NCBI RefSeq assembly: GCF_006149005.1
Contig: NZ_VBSL01000011.1
Location: 124,001 to 188,000 of the forward strand
Direction of reading: 5' to 3'
Length of the DNA stretch: 64,000 nucleotides
DNA from: Larkinella sp. C7
GTDB lineage: Bacteria; Bacteroidota; Bacteroidia; Cytophagales; Spirosomataceae
Shown here: one piece after another, positions 42,664-51,457 of the stretch
Position numbering within the stretch: the stretch's first letter is position 1
Layout: each line of letters opens with the position of its first letter
The notes under the pieces: generated by a model
Told to the model about the DNA's origin: nothing
The model's database searches: none
The model's input: the letters and a program-made list of their open reading frames with translations, nothing else
Translations under genes and position numbers: made by a program

Positions 42664-43971
42664 ATGGATACTGATCGGACGGCGGCAGGACAGAGTCTAT
42701 TTCGTAAAACCATTCTGATGATGCTCCTGGGTATGGGCTTTCTGACAACCGGTTTTGCGCAGTCCTGCAACGGCGTTTTAGGGGAAGCCATTATCAACGA
42801 GACGTTTGGCAGCAGCGTGGTCATTCCCCTGGAAGCGGGCAAAACGACGTATCAGTTTGTAGCCGATCGCTGTCCGGGTGACGGGGAATACATCCTGGCG
42901 AATTCAACCCACTGCTACGGTTCGACCTGGCACACGGTTGAAGAAGATCATACGCCGGATGACGGCAATGGGGTGATGGCCATTGTGAATGCGTCCTATG
43001 AAGCCGGTGAATTTTACAGTCAGCCGGTTCCGGCTCTTTGTCAGGGCATTACGTATGAATTTTCGGTTTGGGTTCTGAATTTAATGAACCCGATTCGGGC
43101 CAATGGCTGCAACCCAATCGAGCCGGTACCGCTGGACCCGAACATCACCATGAAAATTGAACGGGCCGACGGCAGCAGCATTCAGGTGATCAACACGGGC
43201 GCCATCGGGCGGTCTATGACGCCCACCTGGATTCGGTATTCGATTTTGTTTACGATGCCGGCGGATGGCAATACGGTGGTGGTGAAGCTGATCAACAACG
43301 GGCCGGGCGGTTGCGGCAATGACCTGGCACTGGACGATATTCAGTTCCGGCCCTGTCACCCGCTGCTCCGGATTAGCCACAGCGGCAATGCCGGTTCAAA
43401 CCTGGATGTCTGCGCGAATACAACGCAGTTGGTAACCTCTTCACTGGGACCCGGTTATGACCAACCGGTGTATCAGTGGCAGGAAAGCAGGGATAGTGTG
43501 AAGTGGGAAGCGATTCCCAGCGCAACGGGTTCAACGTATGTGATTCCGGTTACGTACGCTGACAAACGGTATTACCGCCTGGTGTGTACGCAATTTCCGA
43601 ATGCGATAACGGAGCAGAATACGTCCTGCAAAACCGTATCCAATGCGCTCAGCATTACGCCGATTCGGGCGTCGGAATGTCAGGGACCTAAAATTTATGT
43701 ACCTGATTCCTTTACGCCCAATCAGGATGGGATTAATGATGTCCTGGCTGTTTACCACGAAGACAATGTATCGTTTGAATTACAAATTTTTAACCGGTGG
43801 GGAAGTGTCATTTTTAAAACCGACACCAACGGAATCCGATGGGACGGAATGTACCAGGAAAAGCCTTGTATGGAAGGCGTTTATCCCTGGAAAATAACGT
43901 ATCAGTCGGTTGAGCCTAACCAGAAAACCAGTGCCTATATAAAAACCGGTCAGGTGCTGCTGTTGCGCTGA
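42664..43971 (+). CDS. T9SS-exported surface protein with CHU_C (type B) sorting domain
   Basis: 435 residues. The signal peptide ends near TGFAQS (about residue 33). The middle part (about 35-240) is Cys-rich and resembles a carbohydrate-binding jelly-roll, with EAGKTTYQFVADRCPGDGEY and NDLALDDIQFRPC. An Ig-like domain follows (about 245-335), then the gliding-motility-associated CHU_C domain (about 344-435) with YVPDSFTPNQDGIND and FELQIFNRWGSVIF, ending GQVLLLR. This type B signal directs export by the type IX secretion system and surface attachment. In an exopolysaccharide operon it may bind the polymer to the cell. Confidence 0.88.
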   Translation: MDTDRTAAGQSLFRKTILMMLLGMGFLTTGFAQSCNGVLGEAIINETFGSSVVIPLEAGKTTYQFVADRCPGDGEYILANSTHCYGSTWHTVEEDHTPDDGNGVMAIVNASYEAGEFYSQPVPALCQGITYEFSVWVLNLMNPIRANGCNPIEPVPLDPNITMKIERADGSSIQVINTGAIGRSMTPTWIRYSILFTMPADGNTVVVKLINNGPGGCGNDLALDDIQFRPCHPLLRISHSGNAGSNLDVCANTTQLVTSSLGPGYDQPVYQWQESRDSVKWEAIPSATGSTYVIPVTYADKRYYRLVCTQFPNAITEQNTSCKTVSNALSITPIRASECQGPKIYVPDSFTPNQDGINDVLAVYHEDNVSFELQIFNRWGSVIFKTDTNGIRWDGMYQEKPCMEGVYPWKITYQSVEPNQKTSAYIKTGQVLLLR

Positions 43972-44021
43972 AAGCCGGTTGTTACATCCGTTGATCGCAA
44001 CGATTCAAATTACTTAAAACT

Positions 44022-44807
44022 ATGGAAAATCACTTTTCGGGCGTAACCTTACTGGTCACTCATTACAACCGCAGTGGTTCGCTGGAGCGGTTATTAAAGG
44101 CCTTTCAAGACCTGAACTGTTCCTTCGACGGTGTGGTGGTTTCGGACGACGGCAGCAAACCGGAACACGTCAAGGCCCTCACCGAGTTGACGAAGCGATA
44201 CGATTTCCAGCTCGTCACCACGCCGAAAAACCGGGGCCTGGGCAATAACATCAACAAGGGGCAGGATGCCGTCAAAACGCCGTATACGCTCTATGTGCAG
44301 GAAGATTTTGTACCGAAAGCCGCGTTTGCAACCCACTTCAGGGACGCGCTGGACATCATGAATCAGGAGAAAGACCTCGACCTCGTCCGGTTTTACGCCT
44401 ACTTCGCCTACCCCTATCTCGAACCGTATGGCAAAGGCTTCTCACGCATGGTTTACAAACCCGGCCCCTGGTATGCCAACCACCTGAAATTTTATCTATA
44501 CAGCGATCACCCGCATTTAAGACGGAGCAATTTCCTGCAAAAGTTCGGTCGGTATGTGGAAGGAAAAGACGTCAATGTTACCGAATTCCAGATGTGTCTT
44601 TCCGTGATTCAGAAAAAGGGGAAAGGGCTGTTTTTCAACGAATTTACGACGGTGTTCGATCAGAAAAACTCGGCCAGCGAGCCGAGCACATTTTACCGCG
44701 CAAGCTGGCGGGAAAGCACCAACCCGTTCCTGCTTTTCGCCCGCTGGTGGTATTTAAAATACCGGCTTCTTAAAAATACGTTCGAATTAGCCCTGTTGAA
44801 AGAGTGA
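44022..44807 (+). CDS. Glycosyltransferase family 2-like, tandem copy 1
   Basis: 261 residues. GT-A start VTLLVTHYNRSGSLERLL, VVVSDDGSKPEHV and YTLYVQEDFVPK, where QEDF stands at the metal-binding position. No membrane helix. It is a close paralogue of the next gene (44858-45634): the segments THYNRSGSLERLL, SDDGSK, NNINKGQ-AVKTPYTLYVQEDF and YSDHPHLRRS are shared, so the pair arose by tandem duplication. Role is transfer of a sugar in exopolysaccharide assembly, with the donor unknown. The stop codon lies 50 bases before the next ATG. Confidence 0.88.
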   Translation: MENHFSGVTLLVTHYNRSGSLERLLKAFQDLNCSFDGVVVSDDGSKPEHVKALTELTKRYDFQLVTTPKNRGLGNNINKGQDAVKTPYTLYVQEDFVPKAAFATHFRDALDIMNQEKDLDLVRFYAYFAYPYLEPYGKGFSRMVYKPGPWYANHLKFYLYSDHPHLRRSNFLQKFGRYVEGKDVNVTEFQMCLSVIQKKGKGLFFNEFTTVFDQKNSASEPSTFYRASWRESTNPFLLFARWWYLKYRLLKNTFELALLKE

Positions 44808-44857
44808 GCCGTTTTCTTCCACACCGAATCGAGTTACCCACCGTAAATACTGAGCCT

Positions 44858-45634
44858 ATGGATTCCCACTCAACGCACTTTTCAGACGTCACTCTATTGA
44901 TCACGCATTACAACCGCAGCGGTTCGCTGGAGCGTTTATTGCGTACATTTAAAGCGTTAAACTGTTCGTTTGATGACATTGTAGTTTCCGACGATGGCAG
45001 TAAAAAAGAGCATTTACAGGCCATTCGTGACCTGAAAAAACAGTATACGTTTCGACTCATCACCACTCCGCAGAACAAAGGACTGGCCAACAACATCAAC
45101 AAAGGGCAGGAAGCCGTCAAGACGCCGTATACGCTGTATGTTCAGGAGGATTTTATTCCCAAGCCCACCTTTGCGGCCTATTTCAAGGACGCCCTGGCGA
45201 TGATGAATCAGGACAAGGAGCTGGACATTGTCCGGTTCTACGCCTATTATCCGTACCCGTATCTGACGCCTTTCAAAAACGGTTTCTCCCACATGCACTA
45301 CAAACCGTGGTATACCAACTATACGAAGATCTACTACTACAGCGACCATCCTCACCTGCGACGAAGCTCGTTCCTGGATAAATTCGGCCGGTATGTGGAA
45401 GGCATCAAGTCCGATAAAACCGAGTACCGAATGTGCCTTTCGTTTATCAAAAACAAAGGAAAAGGCGTTTTCCTGACGGATTTTAACGCCATGTTCGAAC
45501 AGAAGAATTCCGACGATGAACCCAGTACGGTTACGCGGAGCAACTGGAAACACGAGAATACCAATTTCTTCGTCGTCTGGGGGCGCGCCCTGTATCGTCA
45601 GGTCAAGTACAATTACGATTTGCTGTTTTCCTGA
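44858..45634 (+). CDS. Glycosyltransferase family 2-like, tandem copy 2
   Basis: 258 residues from the ATG at 44858, chosen because MDSHSTHFSDVTLLITHYN lines up with the start of the paralogue; an alternative GTG at 44804 would overlap the previous stop codon by 4 bases. It keeps IVVSDDGSKKEHLQ, YTLYVQEDFIPK and YYSDHPHLRRSSFLDKFGR. Divergence from copy 1 is greatest after residue 190. It ends the plus-strand exopolysaccharide operon, followed by a terminator at 45662-45684. Confidence 0.88.
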   Translation: MDSHSTHFSDVTLLITHYNRSGSLERLLRTFKALNCSFDDIVVSDDGSKKEHLQAIRDLKKQYTFRLITTPQNKGLANNINKGQEAVKTPYTLYVQEDFIPKPTFAAYFKDALAMMNQDKELDIVRFYAYYPYPYLTPFKNGFSHMHYKPWYTNYTKIYYYSDHPHLRRSSFLDKFGRYVEGIKSDKTEYRMCLSFIKNKGKGVFLTDFNAMFEQKNSDDEPSTVTRSNWKHENTNFFVVWGRALYRQVKYNYDLLFS

Positions 45635-45661
45635 CTGCTATCCTCTTCATTGAACTATCCG

Positions 45662-45684
45662 GCCGCTTCACCAGCGGCTTTTTT
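45662..45684 (+). terminator. Intrinsic terminator of the plus-strand exopolysaccharide operon
   Basis: Stem GCCGCT/AGCGGC with loop TCACC, followed by six T residues (45679-45684), 28 bases after the last glycosyltransferase stop. Confidence 0.85.
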
Positions 45685-45765
45685 CGTTTCAATGAATCCG
45701 AGGTTGGGAAGCGGGGAATTGATGGGCAACTTTGGTGCTTCGAATCCCCGCAAACAACAAACTAC

Positions 45766-46890
45766 ATGAAATCAACGACTTACCGCTTCAGCTTTACCTT
45801 GTTGACGGGCCTGGCTTTGGCCTGTACGACCCCGAAAACCGATGATCCCGCGCCGGACCAATCGTCGTCGGGTGGGAAACGCCGTCCTTCCGTTACCATC
45901 ACCACCGTTGTGGGGGGCGACACAAAAGCCGGACATCTGGATGGAAAGGGTACAGCGGCCCGGTTCAGTTATCCCTCGCAAATGACGATGGACAAAAATG
46001 AAAATCTCTACGTTATCGACCAGCGGTATAGCTACACGGGTGGCAGCGTCATTCGCAGAATTGACCCGGCCGGAAACGTCACGACCTTCACCAAAGGGTT
46101 GTATTCCATCACCGACATCTGTGTCGATCCGAGGGACGGGGTGACGCTGTACGCCATCGAAAGCGGTGATGCACTTGGTATTCCCAGCGGCATTTTTCGC
46201 ATTAGTGCCGACGGAAAGGCGACCCGCCTGAATGGTGGTTCTGGCCTGAATGGCTACGAAGATGGCCCGCTGGCTACGGCAAAATTCTATTCACCGAGAG
46301 GCATTGCCATGGACAAAACCGGAAATCTTTACATCGCCGATGCGCTGAACTACTGCGTCCGGAAAGTAAACCTGAGCACCAGCACCGTGACGACGCTGGC
46401 CGGCAAAGCCCCGGTCAATACGGCCCTCTGCAACTACGGCGATGGGCAGGGGAAGCAGGCCGAATTCTGCACCTTCGAAGACCTGACCCTCGACGAAGCC
46501 GGCAACGTCTATGTGCCTGACTGGGGAAACCGGCGGGTGCGAAAAATTACGCCCGACGGAACAGTATCTACGTACATCAATTTCGGGTCTGGCTACGGCA
46601 AGGATTGCCCGCGCAGCCAGGCAACCGTTTTCCAGCCGTACCGAACCCACTATGACACGGCCAGCAAGCAGTTATTCATCGTGGACGACACGGGGGAATC
46701 ACTGGATGTCGTCACGCCGGATGATTATGTATACAGCCTCTCCCACAACACCGTGTCGACCGATTACGCCGAAAACCGCCCCGGGTTCTCACACGGCATC
46801 TTCGGAGTGGCCGTCAATCAGAAAGGCGACGTATTCATTCTCGACAAGTTCAACCACTGTATCCGCAAAGCAACCATCCGCTGGAACTAA
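45766..46890 (+). CDS. NHL-repeat beta-propeller lipoprotein
   Basis: 374 residues with a lipoprotein signal ending LALAC (Cys20) and a Ser/Pro-rich linker. The rest is a propeller of NHL-type repeats: ARFSYPSQMTMDKNENLYVID, AKFYSPRGIAMDKTGNLYIAD, EFCTFEDLTLDEAGNVYVPDWGNRRVRKITPDG, and a last repeat with FGVAVNQKGDVFILDKFNHCIRKA. Such surface proteins bind ligands or proteins; no enzymatic motif is visible. It has its own upstream region after the terminator, and converges with the large glycoside hydrolase gene. Confidence 0.88.
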   Translation: MKSTTYRFSFTLLTGLALACTTPKTDDPAPDQSSSGGKRRPSVTITTVVGGDTKAGHLDGKGTAARFSYPSQMTMDKNENLYVIDQRYSYTGGSVIRRIDPAGNVTTFTKGLYSITDICVDPRDGVTLYAIESGDALGIPSGIFRISADGKATRLNGGSGLNGYEDGPLATAKFYSPRGIAMDKTGNLYIADALNYCVRKVNLSTSTVTTLAGKAPVNTALCNYGDGQGKQAEFCTFEDLTLDEAGNVYVPDWGNRRVRKITPDGTVSTYINFGSGYGKDCPRSQATVFQPYRTHYDTASKQLFIVDDTGESLDVVTPDDYVYSLSHNTVSTDYAENRPGFSHGIFGVAVNQKGDVFILDKFNHCIRKATIRWN

Positions 46891-46908
46891 ACGGGCAGCA
46901 TGAAAAGA

Positions 46909-46936
46909 AGCGGTACCGGGTGATCCCGGTACCGCT
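46909..46936. terminator. Hairpin between convergent genes
   Basis: Perfect 12-bp stem AGCGGTACCGGG/CCCGGTACCGCT with loop TGAT, placed between the NHL lipoprotein stop (46890) and the convergent glycoside hydrolase stop (46998). T-runs are weak on both sides, so termination would rest on stem stability. Confidence 0.65.
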
Positions 46937-46997
46937 AAATGCATAGTTTATGATCAGGCAGGAAACGGCCCCCGCCTGTTTCTCCACAAAAACCGCC

Positions 46998-49900
46998 CTA
47001 TTTGTTTGCTTTCAATACTTTCCGAAAGGTCCGCTCGTTGCCCTGTTTGATTTCGAGAATGTACATCCCCACCGGCAGGGTCGACACGTTGATTTCCCGC
47101 GAATAACCACCCGACGATTTCACCCCGTTCACCTGCTTGTGCAGGGTTCCCATGCTGCCGCTGAACACGTTGATTTCGACGGGTCCGGCCTGTTCATTGG
47201 CCACATCGACCGTAACAACATCGACGGACGGATTGGGATATACCCGAACCGACTGGCTCAAAGCCTTGTCCGTCAATTCCGCCGAGCCCAGCCGGGCCGT
47301 TGCGGTGGTCGATGTTGCCGTCGTCACCACCTGATCGGAGGCAATCACGAAAATTGGCGTTTCCGTCACCGTTAATGTCACCTTACCGGCAACCGTAGGA
47401 ATCGTCTGAACGTCAGCCGTATCACGTCCCATTTGGGGTGTATAGACTTTGGCATGTCCCGCCGTTCCCAGATCCAGCGTATACGACGCCGTCCGGCCCA
47501 CTTCATCCGGCACCACCAGCACGTAGGCCGACTTGCCCTGGTATTCATACCGGTCGACAATCGGATTGGTGCTGATCGTCTGTTTGTAGGTGTACTCCCC
47601 TAACAGCTTGTTGGCCTGGAAAATAAAGTCAGCCGCCGGTTTGCGCGTGAAGTCCTGGTTGATCAGACCGGAAGAACCAAACTGCGTCGGATTCAGGAAG
47701 TTATCATCGTACATCTGATAGAAGAAAACCCGCTCCACCCCCGACCGGGCGTAGAACAACGCCGTCCGCAAAATCCAGTCGGCCTGGGTCTGGTATTCGT
47801 TTTTGTTGCCGATCGGAATGGCTTTCAGCGGACTGCCCTGGTTGGCGTCATAACCCGTTTCGGTGACCCAAACCGGCATATCATACGCATACTTGTGAGC
47901 GGCTTCCACAAATTTCTGTACCACATTCACCGCTGAGGAAATCTCGGGAGCCGCGCCCCGCGAGGAGGTTCCACTTTGTGACGAATTGGAATTGTCGGGA
48001 TACAAATGGTAATTGATCACATCCCAGCACAGGTTGACGGTGCCATCGGGTTTGTAGCCCCGGTATTGCTTGCACCAGTCGATCATGCCCAGCAGGTAGT
48101 CGGGTCCGGCATAGGCTGAAGCCATCCCGCCAATTACCACTTTCACATTCGGATCGGCATTCTTCACCCCAACGCCCGGTCCCATGGTGTTTTTGTGACC
48201 ATCGTAGAAAGCCGACAGGTTGGCGGCATACTCACGGGCGGTCTGGTACCCTTTGCGGCCTTTCCACCATTTGTCGCGTTCGTTGTCGCACTCGATGTAC
48301 TTGATCAATCCCAACCCGATTTTCACCGTATTGACGGGATCACCGGTCCAGCGCGGGGTGCTGTTCACACTGACCAGTGCCGGATTTACATTCGGGTTGG
48401 AGCCATACCGGGCCATGTACTGAAACGCGACTTTGGCCTGATCGATGTACGAAGCCGGGTTGGTGAAGTCACTCCCGAAACGCAGCGGCACATTTTCCGA
48501 ATCCCGCTGGTCTTCCGGGTACGTCGCCAGCATCCAGCCCGGCAGGGTTTTCAGACACGCCAGCACCTCGATGCCCTCGGCTTTGCAGCGTTCATAAATG
48601 GCGTCGTAGTTCCAGCCTCCGCTGTGGGTCGGGTTGTAGGTAAACTGGCCTTCGTTGGCTTCCAGTTTCTCCCAATCCATGTAGTGCCGAATACCCCGGA
48701 AGGTTTTGACCGCTTTCATTTTCGTCTCGTCGATGATGTCCGGGTTGCGTCCATCTTCAAAATCCCACTCGAAAGCGTTGGCGCCAAACATGCTTTTCAA
48801 CTGAATGGACTTCTGCGGAATCGGCGTTACCGGAACCGTCGTCGGCGTGTAGCTGCCATACAGTTCCATTTCGGTCGGATAGCCCCACCACGCATTCAGC
48901 ACCAGATACCGGGCATTGCTGATGGGTGCATCCAGCTTGAATTTAGCATCGCCGGTTGTTGGCCGGGTCGGATACGGCCCCACCCAGCCGTTGTATTCCT
49001 GCCCCGTAAAGGTCGCAATCGGGATAATTTGCCATTGATCGGTAATGACCGACAGCGTCATCGGATTATCGGTCATCGTGCCGGAGCCATCAAAAAACTT
49101 GATGCTTTCGATGGTCATGGTTTCCCCGGGCTGCAGCGGATAATAGGCATCGAAGTTGCTGAGAACCTTGCCGTACCCCGTGTTCACATCGACATTCGTT
49201 ACGCCGTCGAACAAGCCTTCCAGGCCATTGTTGACGTTATTGAGCTGGTACCAGCGTCCGGCTTCGATCGGAATTTTAACGGCGGTCGAAGAGGTTGGTG
49301 GCGTGGTTGGAGCCGGCTGAACCACGAGGGTTCTCGCCACATTTTCGGCCGCAATGAAGTTTGCATTGCCGGTTTGGGAAGCCGTAATCGTTGCCGTCCC
49401 CGCTCCGGTTACGGTCGCTTTCCAGGAACCGGTTGCATTGGAAACGGAAACCACCGCCGAATTGGACGAAGCGAAGGTAATGGCGGTTTCGGTGTTGTTG
49501 CTGCTGGCCGTTAGATTGAAGGGCGCGTCGCCGACGGTTTTGTTCGACAAAGCGGCAAAGGTGATCACCGACGGCACCGCCACGGGTGCGGTTGGCTGCA
49601 CATCGACCCAATTAAAGTTCCAGTCACCCTTTACGGCGTAAATGCGCAAAATCTGGTTTCCGGCGGGCAAGGTAGCCGTGCCGCTAACGGTCGAAAAACT
49701 TTGCCAGCCGCCGGTATACGGGATGTCTACCGTGGTCAATACCGTTCCCGTAGCGGTTCTCACTTCGATTTTGCCATCACCGTATTGTTTCGCGACGCGG
49801 AAATGAAAGGCATAGGGGCCAGCCGACGCCACATTGACGTTGTAGTCCAGCCAGTCGTTGTCGTCGATGCGACCCACATTCAGTCCACCACCCGCATCGG

Positions 49901-50819
49901 AGGTCGTTTCGGTTTGAATACCGCGCATGTCGGCATACGTTTCCGCTTCAATTTTGCCGGGTATTGCGGTTGCACCCTCGACCTGAAACCAGTTAAAATT
50001 CCAGTTTCCGGCCACCGCCTTCAACCGCAGAATCTGTTCTCCCGCGTTCAGGTAAGCCGTTGTCGAAATGGTTTGCCAGGCCTGCAAGCCCCCGGTTTGC
50101 GGCACACTCAGCGTCGTCAACACCGTGCCATTGAAGGTTTTCAGTTCAATTTGGCCGTTCCCCCACCCATTGGCAATCCGGAATTTAAGGGTGTAAACAC
50201 CGGCGGATGCCACCTTGAGGTGGTAGTCCATCCAATCGTTGTCATCGATCCAGCCCACATTCTGTCCACCACCCGTATCGGCCGTATTTTCGGTTTGAAT
50301 ACCGTTCATTCCCGCAAAGCTCTCGGCTTCCACCCGGCCCGGAACGGGCGTAAAAGCGGATAAGGTCGTGATGGGCTGGCCAAACGCTTTGATCTTTTGC
50401 GGAATGTTGTTGCTGTATTTATGAATGACAATGGCGTCGGCAAAAACCGCCTGAGCCAGCGGCATGTCGATCCAGGTCATGTAGGTGGGTCCTTCGAAAG
50501 TACCGAGCAAAATTTTCTCGGTGCCATTCACGGCATAAATCGATGCCGGTTTATCGGAAAACACCCCTTCCGCGTCGAAAAAAGACAGGCGGCTGATGAG
50601 GGCTTTCTTTTCCAGTTTCAGTGTCACATCCACCCACTTGAAGTTGTTCGTCCAGGCCTGCGCCACCAAACTGTCGGTGTTGTCGTTTAGCCAGGGCGAA
50701 TAATCCTGACCTGTTTCTTCACTCGGCGTCACAGACACAAACCGGATGCGTTCTTCCGTCTGCGCAAAAAGTACAATTGATGTGATGAAACAGAGAAGCG
50801 TCAGTACAGTTTTTTTCAT
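46998..50819 (-). CDS. Large secreted multidomain glycoside hydrolase with T9SS type A tail
   Basis: 1273 residues from the ATG at 50819; the longer frame to 50921 overlaps a -7 promoter box. Order: signal peptide (1-20, ending LFAQ), a discoidin-like domain (about 22-148), two CBM6-like modules (about 155-282 and 287-408, each with GG-QNVG-IDDNDW type motifs), a Big-type domain (416-500), another discoidin-like module (515-660), a TIM barrel (about 675-1090) and a C-terminal type A T9SS domain (1191-1273, VRVYPNPSVD ... GMYILEIKQG). The barrel looks like clan A: Glu847 in IECDNER as acid/base and Glu987 in WVTETGYD as nucleophile. Nearest known family cannot be fixed by eye; a GH39- or GH5-like group is possible. 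It may cleave the polymer made by the surrounding genes. Confidence 0.85.
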   Translation of the reverse strand: MKKTVLTLLCFITSIVLFAQTEERIRFVSVTPSEETGQDYSPWLNDNTDSLVAQAWTNNFKWVDVTLKLEKKALISRLSFFDAEGVFSDKPASIYAVNGTEKILLGTFEGPTYMTWIDMPLAQAVFADAIVIHKYSNNIPQKIKAFGQPITTLSAFTPVPGRVEAESFAGMNGIQTENTADTGGGQNVGWIDDNDWMDYHLKVASAGVYTLKFRIANGWGNGQIELKTFNGTVLTTLSVPQTGGLQAWQTISTTAYLNAGEQILRLKAVAGNWNFNWFQVEGATAIPGKIEAETYADMRGIQTETTSDAGGGLNVGRIDDNDWLDYNVNVASAGPYAFHFRVAKQYGDGKIEVRTATGTVLTTVDIPYTGGWQSFSTVSGTATLPAGNQILRIYAVKGDWNFNWVDVQPTAPVAVPSVITFAALSNKTVGDAPFNLTASSNNTETAITFASSNSAVVSVSNATGSWKATVTGAGTATITASQTGNANFIAAENVARTLVVQPAPTTPPTSSTAVKIPIEAGRWYQLNNVNNGLEGLFDGVTNVDVNTGYGKVLSNFDAYYPLQPGETMTIESIKFFDGSGTMTDNPMTLSVITDQWQIIPIATFTGQEYNGWVGPYPTRPTTGDAKFKLDAPISNARYLVLNAWWGYPTEMELYGSYTPTTVPVTPIPQKSIQLKSMFGANAFEWDFEDGRNPDIIDETKMKAVKTFRGIRHYMDWEKLEANEGQFTYNPTHSGGWNYDAIYERCKAEGIEVLACLKTLPGWMLATYPEDQRDSENVPLRFGSDFTNPASYIDQAKVAFQYMARYGSNPNVNPALVSVNSTPRWTGDPVNTVKIGLGLIKYIECDNERDKWWKGRKGYQTAREYAANLSAFYDGHKNTMGPGVGVKNADPNVKVVIGGMASAYAGPDYLLGMIDWCKQYRGYKPDGTVNLCWDVINYHLYPDNSNSSQSGTSSRGAAPEISSAVNVVQKFVEAAHKYAYDMPVWVTETGYDANQGSPLKAIPIGNKNEYQTQADWILRTALFYARSGVERVFFYQMYDDNFLNPTQFGSSGLINQDFTRKPAADFIFQANKLLGEYTYKQTISTNPIVDRYEYQGKSAYVLVVPDEVGRTASYTLDLGTAGHAKVYTPQMGRDTADVQTIPTVAGKVTLTVTETPIFVIASDQVVTTATSTTATARLGSAELTDKALSQSVRVYPNPSVDVVTVDVANEQAGPVEINVFSGSMGTLHKQVNGVKSSGGYSREINVSTLPVGMYILEIKQGNERTFRKVLKANK

Positions 50820-50918
50820 AATTACTTGCTTAAATGGATGTGTTATGAAATATAAAATTTGACAGAATGAAAGCGGATGTGCAATAGAAAAACAACTATT
50901 TAATCTAACACTTTCAAT

Positions 50919-50926
50919 CAAATATA
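50919..50926 (-). promoter_or_regulatory. -7 promoter box of the large glycoside hydrolase gene
   Basis: Minus strand reads TATATTTG, an exact TAnnTTTG match, 99 bases upstream of the ATG at 50819. Its position rules out the longer frame start at 50921. Confidence 0.5.
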
Positions 50927-50981
50927 CCTCAGAATCAGCAATATAGTTTAATGATTTTCATCATGAAAACAGCCTGCACGA

Positions 50982-50991
50982 TTATCAGACA
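50982..50991 (+). promoter_or_regulatory. TTATCAGACA motif, copy 5
   Basis: Exact 10-mer, but here reading away from the glycoside hydrolase gene (163 bases from its start codon) and with no plus-strand gene downstream. It is the only copy with opposite orientation relative to its nearest gene. Confidence 0.45.
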
Positions 50992-51457
50992 TGAAAATAT
51001 TTTTGCAAATTTTAAGTAGTTGATTTAAATAACAAGAATAATATCCCTTCGGATTCTAAAAATAAAATCGCAGAAATAGGAAATTATTTTTGCAAATTCT
51101 TTCAACTATTTTTTACATTTTTCGGATTTTTTTTGGCGCTCAAAAAATATCCAAACAGAATACGTAAAGCAGCAGAAAATTTAAAAAAAAAGGGAAGACG
51201 GTGCCTTAGGCGTTTTTATGAAGAATGAGGGGCAGTCCGAATGATCCCCGGCGCATTTTTCTTTACGAACCGGGAGGTAAGTATTAATGCGTAGTCGAGG
51301 TTGCCCGAAGAAGGGTAAATGGACGGTCTACTTAAAAACCAATTGAAGCCAAATGCACCCTATTGGAATTTTTATACTTTAAAAGGTCAGCAATCAGATC
51401 ATGCTTACCGGATTTTATGCCTGATTTTTATACTTACTTCATAACCGTTTTTACAGA

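Larger units (their letters stand above)
50820..51457. other. AT-rich intergenic region
   Basis: About 640 bases without a convincing gene. It contains the -7 box of the glycoside hydrolase gene (50919-50926) and one TTATCAGACA motif (50982-50991). The rest is poly-A/T-rich and unassigned. A 72-codon plus-strand frame at 51363-51581 overlaps the end of the glycosyltransferase gene and is not coding-like. Confidence 0.5.

Noticed and set aside
48195-49514. Plus-strand frame of 439 codons
   Set aside because: Antisense shadow of the large glycoside hydrolase gene; low-complexity Arg/Gly/Phe composition.
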